From Ichthyophis bannanicus (taxonomy: Eukaryota; Chordata; Amphibia; Gymnophiona; Ichthyophiidae), in the NCBI GenBank assembly GCA_033557465.1, contig CM066039.1:46095788-46159787 (forward strand): a stretch of DNA of 64,000 nucleotides, in the 5' to 3' direction. How positions within the stretch are numbered: position 1 is the first letter of the stretch; the number at the start of each line of letters is the position of its first letter. The position numbers and the translations under genes are program-made. Under the pieces are notes generated by a model. That model saw only the letters and a program-made list of their open reading frames with translations, searched no databases and was not told the origin of the DNA. Positions 29,512-41,290 of this stretch are shown here, piece after piece.

Positions 29512-31120
29512 GGTGCAGCAGTGTGTATGATGCTCGCACTGCAGCTGCCTGGGCTGTGGTTGTTTTGTGTGTGTGGGGAGGGGTGCAACACGTGTGATGC
29601 TGCTGCCTGTGCTCTGTGTGGGTGTGAGAGAGAAAAGGACCAGAGAGACAGGATAAAGGTATTCAGTAAACCAAAGGCTAACTGATAGTAATATTGCTGA
29701 GGAATAAATAGATAAGTATAACACACAAAATAATAAAATCAAAGAATTTAAAACTATGATAGAGGCAAACTTTGATGATGATGTTAACACAAGCCGCAGA
29801 GCAGGAGCATATCACCGGCTGCCTTTCCCCTAATGATTGTGCTGAGATTCAACAGATTTCTCTTCAAATTCCATTATCTAGCAGCAAACAGGATACAGGG
29901 AAACACATTTCAAAGCCATCTGTCTGGGCAGATAGCAATTTCCCTGTCTGAAAGTTGCCCTTCTCAGAACACCCAAGAGGTATGTGCCGGGTTCACAGTG
30001 TGTGCCCTTTTATTCTTAATCAAAAAGGGGTGCTCTGTTGTGCATGTGTAGGTTGGGGGAGTGAAACAGCATGTGCACATGACATTTTCAGAACCATGCA
30101 CGCTATTTTATGACCCTCCCTGCTGCCGCCGCCCACACACTCAGCAGTATGGCGGTGCTTTGAGTGTACGTATTCCACACCAGCTAAATTTCAAAGTAAA
30201 ACGAAGGGGCATGCTATGGGTAAAGCGGGGTTCAGCACATGCCAAATATGCTGTGGTAAAATGTAACATGCACTAGAAAGGTGGTTGTGCTAAAAAGCCT
30301 GATCTACTTAAATAGTGCGGGTTGAGGCAGAGACGGGGCAGTTCAGAGGCAGAGCATGCACATGGTGAGTAACGTGGACGTTTTCGGCCCATATTCCCTG
30401 GCGATGCTGCATTTAGTGCAGGTGTACTTACTGCCACCTCAACGCGTGGCATTAACTGTATCGGTGTTGATGGCGCCAAACAGGAGCAAGAAGGGTGGCA
30501 TGAAACCCCTGCTAGCTACATGGGGACATGCCAGGCATGCCTCCATTTTGCAGCGCTGGTCAAGCGCCACCCCTGTGCTCATTTTCAGGGCTGAACGCAC
30601 ACTCCTGGGCAAACCTTAGTAAACATGCCTCATGGGCACAGCACCTCTGAAACTTTGCTAGAAAGTGTGTTCAGTAAAAGCACCCACACGGTTTACAGCT
30701 ATGCAAGCCACGCGTAACGGCCCCTTAAGAAGTTGTGTGTGGCACTGCAAAAACACTAGAAGGTCGGATTTTTCTCTGGAGCCTATTATTCAAGACAGAA
30801 TAGGATGTACAATACTTCAGTGTAACCGTTGCCCAAGAAAGTATTACTACTCTGGGGCAGTATGTGTATAGGAAGCCCGCGTTGCTATAGCTAATGCTGT
30901 GTCTGTTGTGCGATGAAGGAAGGTCACCCTGATGCTCCTTGTGCTATTTCTATTGTGTGTGCATGAAGTTTCCACTGCTACTGCCAATATTGTATCAGTT
31001 CTTTAATGGGGCAGCTAGGGAACATAGATGACTTCCTGTGTCATCGAAAGTAGAAAAGTGGTGCTCTTGCATAGTCCCATCTTTATTTTAAGCCAGCCGT
31101 CTAATACCATTGAGGGGGAC
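29512..31120. other. No gene recognised
   Basis: Short frames only. Near 30600 the text CCTTAGTAAACATGCC recurs from other places in the window and may be an end of an old DNA element. Confidence 0.3.
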
Positions 31121-31128
31121 CCTCCAAG

Positions 31129-31319
31129 CATGGCTGGCCCAACTATTAGGCAAACTAGGCAGACGCCTAGAGGATCTGCTTCTGGGGGGGGGGGGGAGGA
31201 TGGCAGCAAAGAGCAGGGCATTCAAAGCTAAGCAATAGATTCTGACAATTAGGGTGGGCATAAGGCTTAAGGTTTGTCTAGGGCTCCAACACCTTGAAAC
31301 AACTCTGGAGCCAGCCCTG
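31129..31319. mobile_element. hAT-type MITE, CAGGGCTGGCCC family, complete
   Basis: CATGGCTGGCCCAACTATTA and ACTCTGGAGCCAGCCCTG ends. Flanks CCTCCAAG (31121-31128) and TCTCCAAG (31320-31327) form an 8-bp duplication with one mismatch. 191 bp, with an internal G-run. Confidence 0.87.
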
Positions 31320-31327
31320 TCTCCAAG

Positions 31328-32584
31328 TCTACCATGTCTCAAGATTTTGGAGGATGATCCGTCCCAGCTGGAGGGGGGGAGGGAGGCAAGTCGGAGAGTT
31401 AAATCTATCAGTGGCCATGGTATTCCAGTAGTGTAACTTCAGCTCTGCTAATGCACCTCAGTTCTACCAGCATGCGCTTTCATCGTAAAGTCTAACAGAA
31501 AACACATTCCCTGCCTTATTCCCTACTGACCCAGAAAGAACAAGACACTTAAGATTTAACTCTGAAGACTTCCTGGCTTTGGATTGGGATTTGCGTGTGG
31601 ATAGAGAGCACCACAAGAAGAACAGGATTTACTGACTAAGCCCCAGTGAATGTCTGGTATTTCCAGTAATTATTGCCCTTATCCCTTTGAGGTAGAAGCA
31701 GGGGATCCTTTGCCCTGGCGATTAGAGTGCACGAGATGTTTCCAGGAAGCCTGGCTCAATGTGTGCATTACAGGGTCTCTGAGCCACGAGTCCTGACGCA
31801 GGAAGTGGCAGATCAGTGCGTGTATTATAGAGTTCTCTGAGCCCTGACTTCAGGCACAGGGAGTCAAGGCTCAAGTGTGGTATTACAAACTTAGAACTGT
31901 GGGTCTCAGCATAAGGAGTGTGTGTGTGTGTGTGTGGGGGGGGGGGGGGGGCGCTTAAGATGCATACGTAGGTTTGGAACTGTGAGACCCGGGACAGGAA
32001 GTAGCAGCTCAGGGTATCTATTACAGTTTCTGAGCTGTGAGTCCTGACATAGGACGTGGTGACTCAAGATATCCTTTACTGTCTGAGAAGTAAGTCCTAG
32101 CGCAGGAAGTGGGAGCTCAAGGGTGTTTATTATAGAGGATGAGCCATGAGTCTTGGCACAGGACTTGGTGTAAGGTTCAGCTGGAAGGGCTTTCAGAAGG
32201 GTTAGGCAAGATGGACAGCCTCTTGGGGTGTCAGTACACCCTCTCTGTCTACCTCATGCTTGAGATTTTTTGATGGAATGTCAATGGCGCAAGTAAGCTC
32301 TAAGGTAGATCTTCCCATTCCTCTGACTGTCATCAGAGGGGAACACTCTGGACCATCCAGATCATTGAGGGGACTGAATCCTACAGCAAGCCACCACATG
32401 AGAGGGGGGGGGGGGAACCCGCCGGGGGGAACCCGCCCCCCAGCCACAAAATTGGATTGGGGATCCCCACACACCCAACATACAGGATCAATGTTGGACA
32501 TGTTAAGACCCACGGCACAAATTTTGAAGGGGTCCCAAAGCCTACCTTCTTCAACCCTGGTACCTCATTTGCCATGGGTGCTTA
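31328..32584. other. No gene; simple repeats
   Basis: Contains a (TG)n plus G-run at about 31917-31951, and repeated CAGGAAGTGG.AGCTCA text between 31795 and 32165 that looks like a degenerate tandem array of about 75-90 bp. A G/C-run cluster is at 32404-32442. Confidence 0.5.
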
Positions 32585-32775
32585 GGGCAATTGGATTGGA
32601 TTTAAGATTTAATTATGGCTTTTCCAAATTAAAGATAGGGATTAGTTACACAAATCATTTCCTTGTCCAAGGATGAAATGATCTGCCCAAGGCCACAAGG
32701 AGCATCCGAGGGAAAGGCATGATTTGAATCCTGACTTCCCTGATTCACAAGTTGCTGCTCTAACCTCTAAATGAC
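32585..32775 (-). mobile_element. MIR-like SINE remnant
   Basis: Antisense of a MIR-type unit: CTGCCCAAGGCCACAAGG, GATTTGAATCCTGACT (decayed B box) and GCTCTAACCTCTAAATGACC (A-box side). Order and spacing fit a tRNA-derived CORE-SINE. Confidence 0.6.
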
Positions 32776-33030
32776 CCCTTCATTTGGTTGCCCTGGCTGC
32801 ACCCACTAATACCAATTCTACTCATGTACATGGCTGCCTGGAACACCTGCCAGCGGCTTCTGTAGATTTTTGTGGCATGTATGGTCTGAGCAAATGATTT
32901 AAAAAATGCAAGTGCTGACATCTTCTGCAGAGAAGCTAGTACTGTGCTTTTAAAATGGACGGTTGCTTTCTTTTACATAGCAAAATTATTTTGTTACCTT
33001 TTCCTCACGTAGCATGTGAAGAATAATATG

Positions 33031-33195
33031 CAGGGCCAGCCCCAGAGTTCTTTCAAGATGTTGGCACCCTAGGCAAACCTTAAGCCTTACACCCCCACTA
33101 GCTGTCAGAATCTATGGTTTAGCTCTGAATGCTACCCCACAGAAGCTGCCGCCCTAGGTAATAGCCTAGTTTTCCTAATGCTTGGGCATGCCCTG
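33031..33195. mobile_element. hAT-type MITE, CAGGGCTGGCCC family, reverse orientation
   Basis: CAGGGCCAGCCCCAGAG and CTAATGCTTGGGCATGCCCTG ends. Flanks ATAATATG (33023-33030) and GTAATATG (33196-33203) differ by one base. Confidence 0.85.
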
Positions 33196-33203
33196 GTAAT
33201 ATG

Positions 33204-35185
33204 TCATGTCTTGTTTTCGAACAGTGCATGGGGTAGGTTAGATGGGTTTTCTGCTCTTGATATGAGAAGAAAATAAAATAAAAAGGGACAGCATGGATCC
33301 CATAGAGCAGAATGGAAGCAGGGTTTCTGTCACAGAGCCCTGACCTGCAGGTATTCCAGCCATGAACTGAGATAAGGATGTCATGAGATAACATCAAGGC
33401 TATCTAGACTAGGGGCATGAAGAAACACACTTGATAGGCTGAGCAGAGGACCTTAATGAAGTGTCTTTGCTAGCTCTTCTTCTTCAAAGCCACTAGAGGA
33501 CGCGTCCCAGCCTGCTAGTCTGCTCACAGAGACATATGCAGCCTAACAACCACAAAACAGGTTTCCCCAATACCTATCAGTCGTCTTTGCAGTTCTGGCC
33601 AGTACTGAGGATATTAGAAGACCATCTCCTCTAGATCCTCCGGATGTTTTACTGGCAAATCAAGCACTCTTTAGATGCCTATTTGGGCCCCTGAGCAAGT
33701 ATGGACTTGGATAAGGGTGAAGACATGCCGGCGTTTTCTGAAATCAAGAGCACACGTCTAAAGTCTTCAGAATGCCCTGCACTAGGGACATCTCTATAGC
33801 TGTTTTGTAAAATGACTCGGGGGGGGGGGGGGCATCTCCATCTTTGAGTCCATTTTTAGATGTCCAACTCACAGCTAGAGCTTCTAAAATGACCCCCTTA
33901 GCCTATACGGATAAGCTTAGGACAGTTTTTTTGCCAGTGTAAGAATAATCCTGGCCGCACCTCTACTTCACCCACAGATCACCCCTGCAGGTGCTGTACT
34001 GGATAAGGGCCACAGAAGACTGAACTACAGGTTTTTGGCTGTCCATACTGCTCTGTTTAAGTCCAGAGTGCCTGAGGGTAATTGTCAAACGATTTGACCT
34101 GTCAACTAAACAGATGTAAAGCAGGTGTAAAGTAGTGAAGAGTCAAGGTGCAGACTCTCCCCAAATTTTCAAAGGGAAACTTTGCAGGCAGTTTTCCTTT
34201 GAAAATTTGCTAACAAATCCAGGGATGCTCAGGGGGGCTTAAAAATGACCCCCTATTTCACGAGATTTAGGAGGTCCTTGTAGCTGTACTTACATATGTT
34301 AAGAGATATTTTCGAAATACACTATTGACATGATTAGATCTGCAGAATGCTCAGCTTGGAAGTGGGCATGTTATGGGAGTGGTTTCAGCAGGCTGGCAAA
34401 GTGCGCTGATTTTACAATGGTCATCCGCGTATATTTAGAAAACCTGGATGAACTGCATTTTCATACGCTACGAGACAGACATTAGTGTCAGCTAACACCT
34501 CATTTGGTCCTGGAGTTTGTACCAATGCTGACCTCTCATACATAAAGAGTTTTTGGCTCAGTTTCCTAATTGGCTCACCTGGGCACCACGTTTTCGAGAT
34601 GTGCTTTCGTTTCAAAATGAGAATGGCAACAACGCACCCTATTGTGCAATAAGGCACACTATGGCGCAAAACCACACACTATTCCCACATGCACGAGCAG
34701 TGAGTGATATTGCGCAACATTGCACACCTCTAGGGTGCACTATTTAAAAATGTGAAACAAAGATGAAAAAAACAAAAACAAGAACAAAAAAAAGAAACAA
34801 AGGGAATTTTTTTGCCCTGCACATCCCTGCCAAGTGTTATTAAATTCACTGGTTACATATGTAACTGCTGGCATGAACATGTATAGAAACTGAAGCAATG
34901 CTGCTCTGTTTTAAATGTGTTTCATTGTAAAATCACTGATTCTGCTGTGTATGCTGTTGAATACACATCTATTGCCCACAGCCTTATAGGTATTTTTCAT
35001 GTAAGCTTTTTGTAAACCACTTTGCTAATTGCAATCGTTGCACTTGGATGTCCATTTGTCTACCTAGATGCTCTATGCAAAATTGGGCTTTAGGTATCTG
35101 AATTACGCGTGTGGAGGGTAATTTTATTACAGGTCACTTAGCTTTGGATGTTAAGAAGGCGCCTGTTTTAGCTTATTTTATGAAA
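33204..35185. other. No gene recognised
   Basis: A G-run is at about 33819-33831. Parts such as 34080-34260 and 34960-35160 carry phrases common to old repeats (CTTTTTGTAAACCACTTTG). No coding feature. Confidence 0.35.
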
Positions 35186-35189
35186 ACAC

Positions 35190-35860
35190 ATTGAGGCCAA
35201 TTCAGAGCGGTGGGCGTCCGGACCGTCCAGACAGCCAAGAGTTCGACAGGGTCATTTGTACCCAATTCTGCAACCACAGGAGCTATATTTTCCTGCGGTT
35301 GCAGAATCAGAGCACTTGGACGGACTGGCGAGTCCTCTATTCTGCCTCCTCAGACATCCAGCGCTGTGCCCGTCCAACCCTCAAGGCACTCCTGCTGGTG
35401 TTCCAGTGCCATGATGTCCTGTCACCATGGCACCGGGATGCCCATCCGGAACGCACAATGGTTGACAGCTCATACAGACCTTTTTACCACTGCCCGATCC
35501 TCAGCAGAGGAAGCTAGGGCTGGGATAGGGTAGTAGGGGCACACCAGCAGCAGCTCCATGCATGTGTGTGTGTGTGTGTGGGGGGGGGGGGGGGTTGCAT
35601 GCCCCGATAGCACCTGTGCTCAGGACTTATTCCATATCCAAGGTAGAATAAGTCGGATGCACAATCTGCCCTCAGTGGGCGTACAGGGCCCTGACCAGAA
35701 TAGGCCCTGTACATCTGGGTGCTACGACCTGCCCACTCTCCGCTTCTGTCCCACTCCCATCCAGCTCTCTCCGCACAGCTACTCTGTGCGTGTGGGGAGC
35801 TATAACAACAGAATATGCTCACTATGAATAGCAGGGGTTGCACGTCCAAAATGGATGTAC
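35190..35860. repeat. Interspersed repeat related to 47655-48352
   Basis: Begins GAGGCCAATTCAGAGC. Internal AGGTAGAATAAGTC and TACAGGGCCCTGACCAGAAT match AGGTGGAATAAGTCC and TACAGGGCCGTGAACAGAAT at about 48108-48170. Contains a (TG)n/G-run at 35565-35594. No coding. Confidence 0.55.
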
Positions 35861-36206
35861 ATCCCCGCTATTCGGAGATCAGAATGACCCCCATGGGGGG
35901 TCATTTTGGAAGCCTGATTCATGCTTTAGATGTCCAAAATGGGCATAAAAACATCCAAAGCACAGAGACCTCTCAGATCCATTTTAGAAGCTGGCTCTGG
36001 GGATGTCCCCAGCGTGAGGAAGTCCAAGTCTGAATGGGGGAGTTCCCAGGAACCTGGAGGTCACTGCCTGATCTTAGAAACATGATGGATGCCTGGCATT
36101 GCATCTAAGTTTAGAGATGCTGCAGGTACAAACAGGCATCTGAAAAGTGCTTGCTATGGCTGAAAAACATCGAGAGGGAGTAGAGAAGAACGTACGCCAT
36201 CATCCC

Positions 36207-36567
36207 CAGGGGCTGGAGCAAGGATTGGAGGCGTCCTAGGTGGGTCCTCCATCCTGCAGGCTCCCCCACCCCTCTCTGGGGCCTGCAGCGGCAGTAATAA
36301 CCCTAAAGCCACAACACAGCACTTACTAACACTTTGGTGTTCCTCCTGTGCACAATGTGCTTTTTCCACTCCCCTCTGATGCCACTTCCAGTTTCAGAGG
36401 GAGACAGAAATGGCAGGTTGTGCACAGGAGGAAAGCGCAACACAATGTTGGAGTGTTAGTAAGTACTGCGTCGCATTTTGAGGACTATTGCTACTGCTGC
36501 AGGCCCTGGAGAGGGGTAACTGTGGGTGCCCACCTTAGGCAACTACCTAGTGGAAGTGCCAGCCCTG
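36207..36567. mobile_element. Foldback hAT-type MITE
   Basis: CAGGGGCTGGAGCAAGGATT and GTGGAAGTGCCAGCCCTG ends; long internal inverted arms (CTTACTAACACT/AGTGTTAGTAAG). Same family as 29098-29511. No clear target duplication. Confidence 0.7.
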
Positions 36568-36593
36568 AATATCAACGATATCAGCAGTGGGAT

Positions 36594-36650
36594 TTGAACT
36601 CTGGCTGCGCTGCTCCTAACCCACTACGCTAATCATTAGGCTATTGTTAG
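36594..36650 (-). repeat. tRNA-derived SINE head (antisense)
   Basis: Antisense gives TAGCCTAATGATTAGCGTAG (A-box-like) and GAGTTCAAATCCC (B-box-like). It lacks a cloverleaf and terminator, so it is not a tRNA gene. Confidence 0.65.
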
Positions 36651-36954
36651 ATGTCCAGATTCTGGAATGCGGTTTTGGGGTTGTCTATGTAGACGATCCC
36701 GCAGATGTCCATATTGGGCATGTCCACATTTGTGACATCACATCTGCACCTGGATGTGCCTGCTTTTTTTTTTTTTCCCCAAATGTTCTGGCTTAGGTGT
36801 CCCAGAATTCACTTTGACATCCCTTGTAAAATTCCCCTGTGTCTTTATAAAATGCTAGATGCAAGCTGGCAAAAATCACAGAAGCCGCAGAAATTTGTGA
36901 CTGCTTGAGGGCAGGTGTAATTGATTGCATGTATTTTATAAATTATACACGTAA

Positions 36955-37110
36955 ATCACTATTACTACTTAGCATTTGCATAGTGCTACAAGGCGTACGC
37001 AGCGCTGTATATAAGAGGCAGTCCTTACTCATCACAGCTTCCAATCGAATCAAGACAAACAATATCACAAACTAGGGACTGGAGTATGTAAGATACATGC
37101 CTTCACCCGG
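36955..37110. repeat. Old interspersed repeat (AGTGCTACAAGGCGTACGC type)
   Basis: TTAGCATTTGCATAGTGCTA, CGCAGCGCTGTATA and CAGTCCTTACTC...CTTCCAATC follow the order of a widespread tetrapod repeat that I cannot classify. Confidence 0.45.
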
Positions 37111-37261
37111 GTCATGAAAAAAAGTATACATCTTCATATCACTGTGTGGAACTCCAATGGTAATTTTATAAAGTGCTCTTTTAAGCACAAAAAACATTGC
37201 TTTCTGTGCAAGAAAAGCTTATAAAATTACCCCTTTAGTTTTGAAAACAGTGCTGAGTTTT

Positions 37262-37431
37262 CAGGGAGGCATATTCAAAAGGGTTTAGCTGGTGGGCAGT
37301 GATCCAAATATTCAGCGACAATAACTGCAGAGTGCCAATGAATATAATCACAGACTGTGGAAAAGATGCCTGGTTAAAACTGGGAAGGTCTGTAGGCAGA
37401 GCAAGGGTAGCGTGGCTATTCAGTCGCTCAG
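37262..37431. repeat. Old repeat, left part, interrupted by CR1-b
   Basis: Matches 47283-47440 (ACAGAAAAGATTCTCAGTTAAAA-like text). Its continuation lies at 40938-41128, after the CR1-b and its passenger hAT element. Confidence 0.65.
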
Positions 37432-37958
37432 TAAGGATGTGGTTGAAAACTGCAGGCCAGTTAGTTTAACCTCGGTGGTGAGTAAATTATTGGAAAAGCT
37501 GCTGAAAAAGAAAATAGTGAGGTTTCTGGAGTCCAACAGATTGCAGGATCGGAAGCAGCATAGATTCACCAGGGGCGGGCCTTGTCAGACAAATCTGATT
37601 GATTTCTTTGACTGGGTGACCAGGGATAGCCCTAGATGTGGTGATTTAGATTTCAGTAAAGCAGTTTACACTGTTCCGCACAGGCGACTTATAATTACCA
37701 TCTGAGCACTCTTGAGATGGACCCTAAAGGTACTGCTTGGGTTAGAAATTGGTTGAGTGGGAGGCGACAAAGGGTACAGATAAATGGAGTTCACTCTGAG
37801 AAGAAGGAGGTCACCAGTGGAGTGCCGCAGAGATCTGTCCTTGTTCCGATTCTTTTTAACATCTTTGTTAGTGATAATTGAGGAAGGGCTGTCTGGTAAG
37901 GTTTGGCTCTTTGTGGATGATACCAAAATCTGCAACAAACACCCAGGAAGGTGTAGAT
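37432..37958 (+). pseudogene. CR1-b ORF2 fragment, left part
   Basis: RT frames: [20 protein letters not shown], then [19 protein letters not shown] and a decayed LDFSKA...VPHRRL block, then a TDDTKIC-type FVDDTKIC catalytic box near 37915 (Val replaces Ala). Broken by frameshifts and stops. The same LINE continues at 40125 beyond the hAT insertion. Confidence 0.88.
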
Positions 37959-38999
37959 CAGGGGTCTCAAACTCAAATTGCTTTGAGGGCCAAATGAGGA
38001 CTTGTAAAATAACCCGGGGGCCGCATGAGACGTGGGACCTCATTTGCATAAGGGGCCTCATTTGCATAAATATTTGCATAATGTTACCATACCCTAACTT
38101 TTAGTAAACATGCCTTTTAATGAGTGCATGAATAAAGAAAGACTAAAAGATTTCTACATTACTATAATCCAGTGGCAACCGCCAGGCACATTAGGAACTA
38201 CTACAAACAAACACTGCCCATTTAGAACCCATAGCAAACCTGCCATATCCTAACAGCACTACCAGGACTCACAAAGCACCATACTCTACCAATCAAAAGG
38301 CAACACTGCAAATATTAAATCAATACATTTCAGAGAATAACAATACATGACCTACTGGGGACAGAGAACAAGTAGCAATGTCAAATAGGAATTACATAAA
38401 CAGAATACCTCAGCTCAGTTACACATGCAGAATACACCATCACCAAACAAGGAATCAAAATTTAGAAACAAGACAATTTAAACTGGGACCCCCCAAAAGC
38501 CAAACTTGGAATGTACAACAACACTGTAGAAATAAAACTATAAATTAATTTCCTCTTGTACTAAACAAAGCGCAGACGTTATTGATGCACATTTCCCAGA
38601 ACTGACATATTCCAGTTAATAAATTCAAAATAAAGATATTTTTCTACCTTTTGTGCATTTTTTTTCAGTTCCAGCCACTTTCTTCTGGTTTCTTCGTGCC
38701 TTCTGCTAACTCTCCATCGTCTGCTGTCCATTTGTCCTTCTCTCTTCTAGCTTTTTCCATTCTCCCTCTACATCTGCTTTAACATATTAATCTTTCTCCT
38801 TTTGCTCTTTCCTCATTCCTATTTTCATCCACTCAAATTTTACCCCTCCATCCTCAATCCCCACTTACCTGGCCAATTGTAGATTTGTCTTCCCTCCCAC
38901 ACAAAATATTTTCCCCTCTCCATTTCACTCTCCCAGCTCCATCCCATTCTAATCCTCCCCCAACATCAGCTCCCTTCTAGTTCCAGTCCCACACAGCAC

Positions 39000-39720
39000 C
39001 CCCTCCCTTCTAGTCACTGCATCAGCCCATTTTCAGTCCTAGCCCCCCATCAGCCCATTTCCAATCGTAGCTCCCCCCCATCAGCCCATTTCCAGTGCTA
39101 GCTCCCTCCCCTCACAGCCCATTTCCATTCCAAGCCCCCCTCCCCATCAGCCATTTGCAGTTCAAGCCCCCCTTCCACTCAGCCCATTTCCAGTCCTAGC
39201 AGACCCCCCAGCCTATTATCAGTCCTAGCCCCCCCATAGCCGATTACCAGTCCTAACCCCCCATAGCCCACTTCCAGTCTTACCCCTCATAGCCCATTAC
39301 CAGTCCTAACCCCCCCCCATCACCTCATTTTCAGTGTTACCCCCATCACCCCATTTTCAGTTACCCCCTCATAGGCCATTACCAGTACTACCCCCCCATC
39401 ACCCCATTTTCAGTGTTACCCCCATCACCCCATTTTCAGTTACCCCCTCATAGGCCATTACCAGTACTAACCCCCCCCCATCACCTCATTTTCAGTGTTA
39501 CCCCCATCACCCCATTTTCAGTTACCCCCTCATAGGCCATTACCAGTCCTAAACCCCCCCCCATCACCCCATTTTCAGTGTTACCCCCATCACCCCATTT
39601 TCAGTTACCCCCCTCATAGGCCATTACCAGTCCTAGCCCCCCCCCCATAGCCCATTACCAGTCCTAGCCCCCCCCCCCATAGCCCATTACCAGTCCTAAC
39701 CCCCCTCCCACCATCAGCCA
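39000..39720. repeat. C-rich minisatellite in the second hAT-like element
   Basis: CAGCCCATTTCCAGTCCTAG-type units as in the first element, then units with CATTACCAGTCCTAACCCCC and a higher-order CCCCATCACCCCATTTTCAG repeat between 39310 and 39620. Confidence 0.9.
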
Positions 39721-39726
39721 AATTAG

Positions 39727-40043
39727 ATGAAAAAAAAATGTATATTTGCTGCTGCTGCAGTATTAAGCGTCCCGCGGGCCCCTCTGCCTGGTCCTCTCCT
39801 CCCTGCAGCATTCAGCTCTAAACGCGGCGGCTTTCAGAGCCGCGAAGAGAGAGAGAGTTTCTCTCGCGCGGTTCTGAAGACTCTCGCGCTGCTCTTCAGA
39901 ACCGCGCGAGAGAAACTCTCTCTCTTCGCGGCTCTGAAAGCCGCCGCTTTTGGAGCTGATACTGCAGGGAGGAGAGGACCAGGCAGAGGGGCCCGCGGGA
40001 CGCTTAATACTGCGGCGGCAAGTTTGGAATTTTTTTTTTTTTT
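39727..40043. repeat. Giant palindrome in the second hAT-like element
   Basis: Arms of about 155 bp around a centre near 39886 (CGGTTCTGAAG / CTTCAGAACCG). Outer A-run and T-run, GTCCCGCGGGCCCCTCTGCC matched by GGCAGAGGGGCCCGCGGGAC. Same position and architecture as 3285-3675, with different inner arm sequence. Confidence 0.93.
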
Positions 40044-40124
40044 TACTCGCCGGTACTTCGCGGGCCGCACAAGATGCTCTCGCGGGCCGCATGCGGCCCG
40101 CGGGCCGCGTGTTTGAGACCCCTG

Positions 40125-40937
40125 GTGTAGATAATAAGGGGAGGGATCTAGCTAAGCTTGAAGAATGGTCTAGAATTCAGCAGTTGAGATTTAATGCTTA
40201 AAAATATAGGGTCATGCATTTGGGCTGCAACAATCCAAGAGAGCAATACAGTATAGGGAGTTACGTACTTCTGTCCACAAAAGAAGAGCGAGACATGGGC
40301 ATGATTGTGTCGATGATCTCAAAGTAGCTAAACAGGTAAAAAAGTCGACAGTGAGAGCTAGAAGGATGCTTGGGTGCATAGGGAGAGGAAAGGTCAACAG
40401 AAGAAAGGAGGTGATAGTGCCTCTGTATAAGTCTTTGGTGCCACCTCATTTGGAGTATAGTGGGCAATTCTGGAGACCGCACCTTCAAAAGGATGTGAAC
40501 AGGATGGAGTCGGTACAGAGGGTGGCTACTAAAATGGTTAGTGGTCTTCATTATAAAGCATATGAGGACAGACTTAAGGACCTTAATATGTACACCTTAG
40601 AGGAAAGGCGAGGCAGAGATGATGTGAATGAGATGTTTAAATACCTCCGTGGCATAAACTCACAAGCTCTGCTACGAGGGGACATATGAGGTGGGTGAAA
40701 GGGGATAGACTCAGGAGTGATATGCGGAAATATTTCTTTACGGAAAGAGTGGTAGATGCATAGAATAGTCTCCCAGTTGAGGTGGTAGAGATGAGGACAG
40801 TATCTGAATTCAAAAAAGCATGGGACAAACATAGAGGATCTCTAAAGGAAGAAAGGGGACTCTTGTAGTGGGTGATAAGGAAGGGCAGACTAAATAGGCC
40901 ATGTGGTCTTTTTCTGCCATCATGTTTGTATGTTTCT
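40125..40937 (+). pseudogene. CR1-b ORF2 fragment, right part, and 3' end
   Basis: Continues the LINE: LAKLEEWSRIQQLRFNA, RARRMLGCIGRG, VPPHLEYSGQFWRPHLQKDV, then the C-terminal region, with premature stops. Ends AGGCCATGTGGTCTTTTTCT and GTTTGTATGTTTCTA. Confidence 0.9.
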
Positions 40938-41128
40938 AAGTGGACAGTTAAGCCGCATAAATTTAGGGTAGGTCAATGACTGTCTTAACATTATCTGGTT
41001 TATGGTATCTGAATAGTAGCTGAATATCACCACTCACTGGACAGCCAGTGGTCTGTCTGGCAAAACAGGATATTCAGCTCTGGAAGCTGGATAAATTTTG
41101 GTGCTGAATATCCGGTTTAATGAAAGTG
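40938..41128. repeat. Old repeat, right part
   Basis: Matches 47440-47590 (GGTGCTGAATATCCGGTTT versus GGTGCTGAATATTCGGTTT). Confidence 0.65.
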
Positions 41129-41290
41129 GTGGTGACCTGGTGCTTTAAAAGCACTGACCATTGCTTCCGGTGACACTGCCAAGAAAACCCAGGAGCTTCT
41201 GGGTCGCCCTCCTAATTTTTATTCTCCAGCCTAATTTTGCTCCCATAGTTGCCTTCCTTTAAGGAACCTATTTTTAGAATCTGAAATTTA
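41129..41290. other. No feature recognised
   Basis: No clear repeat or ORF. Confidence 0.35.

Larger units (their letters stand above)
35884..36845 (-). repeat. tRNA-headed repeat, antisense copy, split by a MITE
   Basis: Antisense match to 46385-46945 (AAAATGACCC, CATGCTTTAGATGTCC, CATGTCCA, ACATCTGGACATC-type text). A MITE at 36207-36567 splits it. An antisense tRNA-like head lies at 36594-36650. Confidence 0.7.
37959..40124. mobile_element. Second non-autonomous hAT-like element (2166 bp), 8-bp TSD
   Basis: Ends CAGGGGTCTCAAACTC and GTGTTTGAGACCCCTG. Identical flanks GTGTAGAT at 37951-37958 and 40125-40132. The intact CR1-b at 62106-63338 has one GTGTAGAT at the matching place, confirming the insertion. 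The interior from about 38040 (TTTGCATAAATATTTGCATA) matches that of 709-3766, including the minisatellite and a terminal palindrome, but the ends and outer ~80 bp differ. No transposase. Confidence 0.93.

Noticed and set aside
36594..36650. tRNA gene
   Set aside because: A- and B-box-like text only; no cloverleaf pairing or terminator, and a matching repeat copy exists at 46568-46622.
39727..40116. Overlapping ORFs on both strands, second palindrome
   Set aside because: Same reason: the frames follow from the palindrome.
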